Below are positions 21,706 to 23,938 of a stretch of DNA of 23,938 nucleotides, piece by piece (position 1 is the first letter of the stretch; each line of letters begins with the position of its first letter). The stretch is taken from IMG/VR virus record IMGVR_UViG_3300009103_000153, positions 1 through 23,938 of that record. The stretch is one strand, 5' to 3'. The translations under genes were made by a program, and so were the position numbers. The notes under the pieces were generated by a model. It did not search any database. It had not been told where the DNA came from and worked only from the letters and a program-made list of their open reading frames with translations. The stretch comes from a virus.

Positions 21706-23387
21706 TGCGACGACAACACGGCGCCACCAGCCAAAATCGGTGGCACCAGAGGACCACCAAACCCGGTTCCAGCGGCAGTAGCGGCAGCAATCGCCGTCGC
21801 AATCATTATCGCCGTCTTCGTGTCGATGCCAGGCACAGCCTCAACAACGCTTTCCACCAGATTGCCAAGCCCACCGAAATAGCCTTCGCTTTCCTGCGCT
21901 GTACCCTGAGCAAGCATCTCTGGCAAAATCGAAGCATCCATCCTCGACTCGGGATCTATCCCCTCGTCGTCCTCTGGAGGCCGCGTACCCTCCAATGTTT
22001 CACGAACCTCAGGCAGCCACTTCTTCCCCAACTCCCGCTGCTCAGGCGTCAACGCCCACGGAGGACGAGGCTTCTCGGGCTCCATCCCAGGCAGATGCTG
22101 CTCGCCTTCCATCACCATCGAATGCACCGTCGGCCCCCGTTCCTGCAAAGGTCTGATCGGCGTACCTTGAAGAACCGGTTGCTCAACCGGAGGTGCGATA
22201 AACGGAGGAATCGCCGTATCGACAGAAGGAGGTGAAAGCGGGGGAATCGCCGTATCTGTGGGTGGCATCAGGAACGGCGGGATCTGCTGAAATCTGTTTT
22301 CGTCGGACACAGCACGCGACTCCGACACACCAGGCGGAACCGATGGATCTCCACTCTCGATCGCACCCCGATTCCGCATCCGGTCCACCTCACCGCTGAC
22401 GCCTTCCCGTGGAGCGCGCCACCGCATCGGCAAATCCTGCTGACGCCGTATCACATCGTCGCGGTGAATCTCATCCATAATCACATCACGAATCTCATCA
22501 CGCTCCCCGTAACCCCGCCCCTCCCCCAAGTCGTAAATCTTTTCGCCCGTGTCAGGGTCCACCAAATACTGCTGTTCCACAAACTCCAGCAAATCCAGAA
22601 TCTGGTCAACGTTCATGCCGGCCTCAACGGCCATACGAATCGCCCCGGCACGGGCATCAGCGGCCCACAAGGACGTCACCTCGGGCTTGTGGGCCGCCCC
22701 CTTGTAGTCGACATTGAACGTCCCCTCGGGGGTGAGCGGGTTCGGATGCCGCAGATCCTCCCCCAGCAACTCCTCCCAAACGGGAACCCAATCAGAACGA
22801 GGTTCCGTCGACCACATCTTGATGGGTGAGCCCCCGCTTCCGTGCCACGGACCGGGAACTTCCTGACGGCCTTCTACCGGCTCGATCAACTCGGGCCTGG
22901 AAAGATACTCGCCATAACCCTGCGTCCACTCCTCCGAATCAAACCCACCCGCACCAGGAACCCCCCCAACAGCCGACATCGTGGATGTACCAGGCGGAGG
23001 ATCAGGCACAGGCTCCAAATGCCGGCCACCCCACTTCTCAATCGCCGCCTTACGCTGCGCCGGATCATCCAAATCCCAAGTCTGAACCAGAGGCGGCGAC
23101 GGAGGATCATCAGGCGGATCCAACTCCCGAATCTCCGCCTCGATCTCAGCCAACTCGTCGATCACCTGCTCCAACGCCTGGTCATACGGCGCAGAAGTAT
23201 CCTTCAACCGATCCCCATGCCTCTTTTGTAAATCAGCCTGACGGGCACGCAGACGCTGCAACCTGATACTCGTCACACTCCCCATCATCTCCGCAGCAGT
23301 CTCCCGCGCATCAGGCAACGACACAGACCTGTCAGGCGTCCTCGACTGCGGATTCGGCCCGTGTTGAGAAACAATATCAATCGCCAT
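21702..23387 (-). CDS. 561-aa protein of unknown function between terS and terL
   Basis: I place the start at the ATG at 23387 (MAIDIVSQHG), which overlaps the end of terS by 11 nt. The upstream ATG at 23480 would add 31 residues that lie wholly over terS and look like an out-of-frame shadow. A coiled-coil region near residues 35-90 (LQRLRARQADLQKRHGDRL, ELAEIEAEIRELD) is followed by a long Pro/Asp/Glu-rich stretch with WSTEPRSDWVPVWEELLG and a helix AGAIRMAVEAGMNVDQILDLLEF. Then comes a Pro-rich segment containing two DTAIPP repeats. A hydrophobic, Ala/Gly-rich C-terminus follows (KTAIMIATAIAAATAAG), which might insert into a membrane. No family recognised. It could be a virion or ejection protein out of its usual place, or a packaging accessory. 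Confidence 0.8.
   Translation of the reverse strand: MAIDIVSQHGPNPQSRTPDRSVSLPDARETAAEMMGSVTSIRLQRLRARQADLQKRHGDRLKDTSAPYDQALEQVIDELAEIEAEIRELDPPDDPPSPPLVQTWDLDDPAQRKAAIEKWGGRHLEPVPDPPPGTSTMSAVGGVPGAGGFDSEEWTQGYGEYLSRPELIEPVEGRQEVPGPWHGSGGSPIKMWSTEPRSDWVPVWEELLGEDLRHPNPLTPEGTFNVDYKGAAHKPEVTSLWAADARAGAIRMAVEAGMNVDQILDLLEFVEQQYLVDPDTGEKIYDLGEGRGYGERDEIRDVIMDEIHRDDVIRRQQDLPMRWRAPREGVSGEVDRMRNRGAIESGDPSVPPGVSESRAVSDENRFQQIPPFLMPPTDTAIPPLSPPSVDTAIPPFIAPPVEQPVLQGTPIRPLQERGPTVHSMVMEGEQHLPGMEPEKPRPPWALTPEQRELGKKWLPEVRETLEGTRPPEDDEGIDPESRMDASILPEMLAQGTAQESEGYFGGLGNLVESVVEAVPGIDTKTAIMIATAIAAATAAGTGFGGPLVPPILAGGAVLSSQ
22207..22256 (-). repeat. Direct repeat within the 561-aa gene (Pro-rich segment)
   Basis: The 14-nt word ggaatcgccgtatc occurs at 22207-22220 and 22243-22256, exactly 36 nt apart and in frame, and encodes the duplicated DTAIPP peptide. 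A third, weaker Pro/Ile-rich copy flanks it. This is a short low-complexity expansion inside the linker. Confidence 0.75.
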
Positions 23388-23844
23388 CAGACACCGGCAC
23401 ATCTCGGAACTCGGCCACCAGGGACTCCAACTCGTCCGCCAACTCGGCATCCGACAAACCGGCAGCATCACGCTCGTCATCGACGATCACACGACGCTTC
23501 GGAGTGAACTTCTCGACATACTGGAGGTACAGCGAAGCGGCCTTCACATCGCCGTTGGCGGCAGCGCCATACAGCGCGTCAATCACCGTCTGAGTACGCT
23601 CAGGATGAACATTCAGTTCAGCGGCCCGGCGGTCCCACTCACGCACAAAACGCACATCCCGCTTGATCCGACGAACCGAATCCTCGTGCATCCCGTTCTC
23701 AGCCGCCCACTCCTTCTGAGTCGGCGGTGTACGCTCCGGCCCCGCCAACACCCAATCCAGCAGCAACCGCCACCGATCCGGCATCGTCTGCGCCCCCGAA
23801 GCCTCATCCGTCTTCCAGCCTCGACCGCCACCGTTCTGTGCCAC
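23377..23844 (-). CDS. terS: Terminase small subunit (155 aa)
   Basis: The start is a GTG at 23844 with GGAGGT five bases upstream, the strongest ribosome-binding site at this end and probably the first gene of the operon. Residues 42-62 form a helix-turn-helix (TQKEWAAENGMHEDSVRRIKR). A helical oligomerisation segment follows (TVIDALYGAAANGDVKAASLYLQYVEKFTPK, 87-116), then an acidic C-terminus. HTH, helix pair and position upstream of terL match phage small terminases of the type that recognise the packaging site. Atypically, a 561-aa gene and several small ones lie between it and terL. Confidence 0.82.
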   Translation of the reverse strand: MAQNGGGRGWKTDEASGAQTMPDRWRLLLDWVLAGPERTPPTQKEWAAENGMHEDSVRRIKRDVRFVREWDRRAAELNVHPERTQTVIDALYGAAANGDVKAASLYLQYVEKFTPKRRVIVDDERDAAGLSDAELADELESLVAEFRDVPVSDGD

Positions 23845-23872
23845 TACGCACCTCCATACACCTGCCTGGAAC

Positions 23873-23894
23873 GTCCCAAAAGAAATAGTGGGAC
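23873..23894. repeat. Inverted repeat upstream of terS
   Basis: A perfect 6-bp inverted repeat (gtccca / tgggac) with a 10-nt A-rich spacer lies 29 nt upstream of the terS GTG. In the leader of the packaging operon it could be an operator, an mRNA hairpin or part of a terminase recognition site. The stem is short, so chance is possible. I see no convincing -35/-10 promoter here. Confidence 0.35.
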
Positions 23895-23911
23895 AAACCC
23901 TACGGTATTGT

Positions 23912-23929
23912 GGGGGTGGGGGCTGGGGG
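23912..23929 (+). other. Three G5 tracts near the right edge (possible partial G-quadruplex)
   Basis: The plus strand carries three runs of five G at 23912-23916, 23918-23922 and 23925-23929, separated by one and two bases. A fourth run would be needed for a canonical four-tract quadruplex; the nearest is a GGG at 23890-23892 with a 19-nt loop, or one may lie beyond the window. It is in the leader of the terS operon. Confidence 0.35.
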
Positions 23930-23938
23930 TGCCACCCA

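Noticed and set aside
23388-23480. 31-residue N-terminal extension of the 561-aa protein
   Set aside because: Lies entirely over terS in another frame, is rich in Trp/Met/Ser/Pro without sense, and the ATG at 23387 fits the overlap rule of the operon.

Overview
The window is part of a tailed-phage (Caudoviricetes) genome, or a prophage or metagenomic contig of one. It holds the packaging and virion-structure operon. Every gene I can support lies on the minus strand, so the operon reads from right (about 23.84 kb) to left and runs off the left edge. The sequence looks moderately GC-rich. Genes are packed almost without gaps: many junctions are TAATG, TGATG or GTGA overlaps, and GTG starts are common. 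There are no tRNA or rRNA genes, integrase, lysogeny or replication genes here. The gene set (P22-like portal/adaptor/nozzle order, no tape measure, no tail tube, long ejection-type proteins) suggests a short-tailed, podovirus-like particle. The host cannot be determined from the sequence.

Packaging, 23.84-19.16 kb: a terminase small subunit; a 561-residue protein of unknown function; a cluster of very small overlapping genes (62, 56 and 39 codons, two of them below a usual ORF cutoff); an 88-residue conserved-looking protein; then the large terminase. The large terminase is split into an ATPase ORF (295 aa) and a nuclease ORF (224 aa) joined by a GTGA overlap.

Head and connector, 19.45-12.68 kb: two small hypotheticals, portal, scaffold, major capsid protein (HK97-fold type), a small Cys/His zinc-knuckle-like protein, a head-tail adaptor, and a P22 gp10-like tail nozzle/hub protein.

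Tail fibre and adhesin block, 12.68-8.19 kb: a run of small stand-alone fibre-type proteins, including a glycine-rich adhesin, three tandem diverged paralogues, and 99-aa and 54-aa proteins that carry familiar tail-fibre motifs. A tail-assembly-chaperone-like protein, a membrane-anchored coiled-coil protein and a 43-aa coiled-coil protein also lie here.

Ejection-protein block, 8.16 kb to the left edge: a Pro/Gly-rich 211-aa protein, a 168-aa Arg-rich protein, a 712-aa Ala/Gln/Glu-rich repetitive protein, and a giant ORF of at least 1624 codons that is open at the left edge. I infer these are internal virion or ejected proteins. The giant protein contains an embedded domain resembling the DUF6884/YaaA-like family (Cys-Lys-Lys motif, DLY motif, SAKHG motif). 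Beyond it are three 13-residue linker repeats flanking a further module, an arrangement that recalls multi-domain 'polyvalent' proteins delivered with phage DNA.

The most interesting points are the giant multi-domain protein with its enzyme-like insert, the split large terminase, the nested tiny genes next to terL, and the fibre apparatus built from several small paralogous proteins.
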